In this document: positions 5,255-5,448 of the stretch, piece after piece
Layout: the number at the start of each line of letters is the position of its first letter
Numbering within the stretch: the first letter of the stretch is position 1
Assembly (NCBI GenBank): GCA_036272735.1
Contig: DATAYF010000017.1
Location: forward strand, 1-5,448
DNA: 5,448 nt
Source: DATAYF01 sp036272735
Lineage (GTDB): Bacteria; Chloroflexota; Ktedonobacteria; Ktedonobacterales; Ktedonobacteraceae
Direction of reading: 5' to 3'
Notes under the pieces: model-generated
What the model saw: only the letters and a program-made list of their open reading frames with translations
Database searches by the model: none
What the model was told of the DNA's origin: nothing
Position numbers and translations under genes: made by a program

Positions 5255-5448
5255 TCATTGTCTCGGTGTGCGTCTCCATGTATCGCGTATGGTGTCAATT
5301 GTGGCGTCAAAGATTGAGGCGGCTGTGTCTGCGTAGTTCCCTGCTACTGGAAATGGTTCATTGTCAGCGATGGCGTCCATGATCCATCTCCAGGTGCTTT
5401 CACCTTTGTTATGCAGCCTGTATTCTTGGTGCTGGCAGTGGTTCTCCG
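5255..5448 (-). CDS. Unrecognised protein, C-terminal 63 residues only
   Basis: The minus strand is open from the right edge (first full codon at 5446) to a TGA at 5257-5255. The segment begins ENHCQHQEYRLHNKG, continues STWRWIMDAIADNEPF and ends DTIRDTWRRTPRQ. Its composition is typical of a soluble, mainly helical protein. That it is coding is supported by a diverged copy of its end at 4947-5012, where the frame and amino acids are conserved better than expected by chance. I do not recognise the family. A transposase or other mobile-element protein is possible given the flanking repeats, but no catalytic motif is visible. The start lies outside the window. Confidence 0.6.
   Translation of the reverse strand, partial: ENHCQHQEYRLHNKGESTWRWIMDAIADNEPFPVAGNYADTAASIFDATIDTIRDTWRRTPRQ

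Overview
The window comes from a bacterium of middling base composition. It carries an E. coli-type glucose-6-phosphate isomerase, a membrane-anchored eukaryote-like Ser/Thr kinase with a Pro/Thr-rich outer segment, a tandem-GNAT protein and a small cupin, with long non-coding gaps. This mix fits a large-genome soil bacterium, possibly Chloroflexota of the Ktedonobacteria type. That placement is inferred from gene style and not proven by any marker here.

Left half, mostly minus strand. The 5' four fifths of pgi runs leftward off the window (1-1331). Upstream lies a 255-bp gap with an extended -10 element and a possible 50-codon small ORF, then a single-domain cupin gene (1587-2021). A 10-bp tandem repeat (2041-2080) sits in the divergent promoter region between the cupin gene and a plus-strand two-domain GNAT acetyltransferase gene (2116-2937). 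The GNAT gene stops inside the acetyl-CoA motif of its second domain, so it looks truncated.

Middle. About 100 bp past the broken GNAT end is a minus-strand tRNA-Arg(CCU)-like sequence (3038-3111). Its 3' half is clean and its 5' half is decayed, so it is probably a tRNA pseudogene or an attachment-site scar. Next is a convergent gene for a one-pass membrane Ser/Thr protein kinase (3149-4483, minus).

Right part. Bases 4484-5254 hold no convincing gene. They contain two inverted repeats (one with perfect 22-bp arms), two short palindromes and a 66-bp decayed copy of the 3' end of the next gene. That gene (5255-5448, minus) is an unrecognised coding region entering from the right edge. The stretch looks like the debris of a duplicated or mobile unit.

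The genes do not form one pathway. Pgi is central carbon metabolism, the kinase is signalling, and the cupin and GNAT genes share only a divergent control region. The most informative signals are signs of rearrangement: the truncated GNAT gene beside a half-decayed tRNA, and the duplicated 3' gene end flanking a perfect stem-loop repeat. No complete new system can be claimed from this window.
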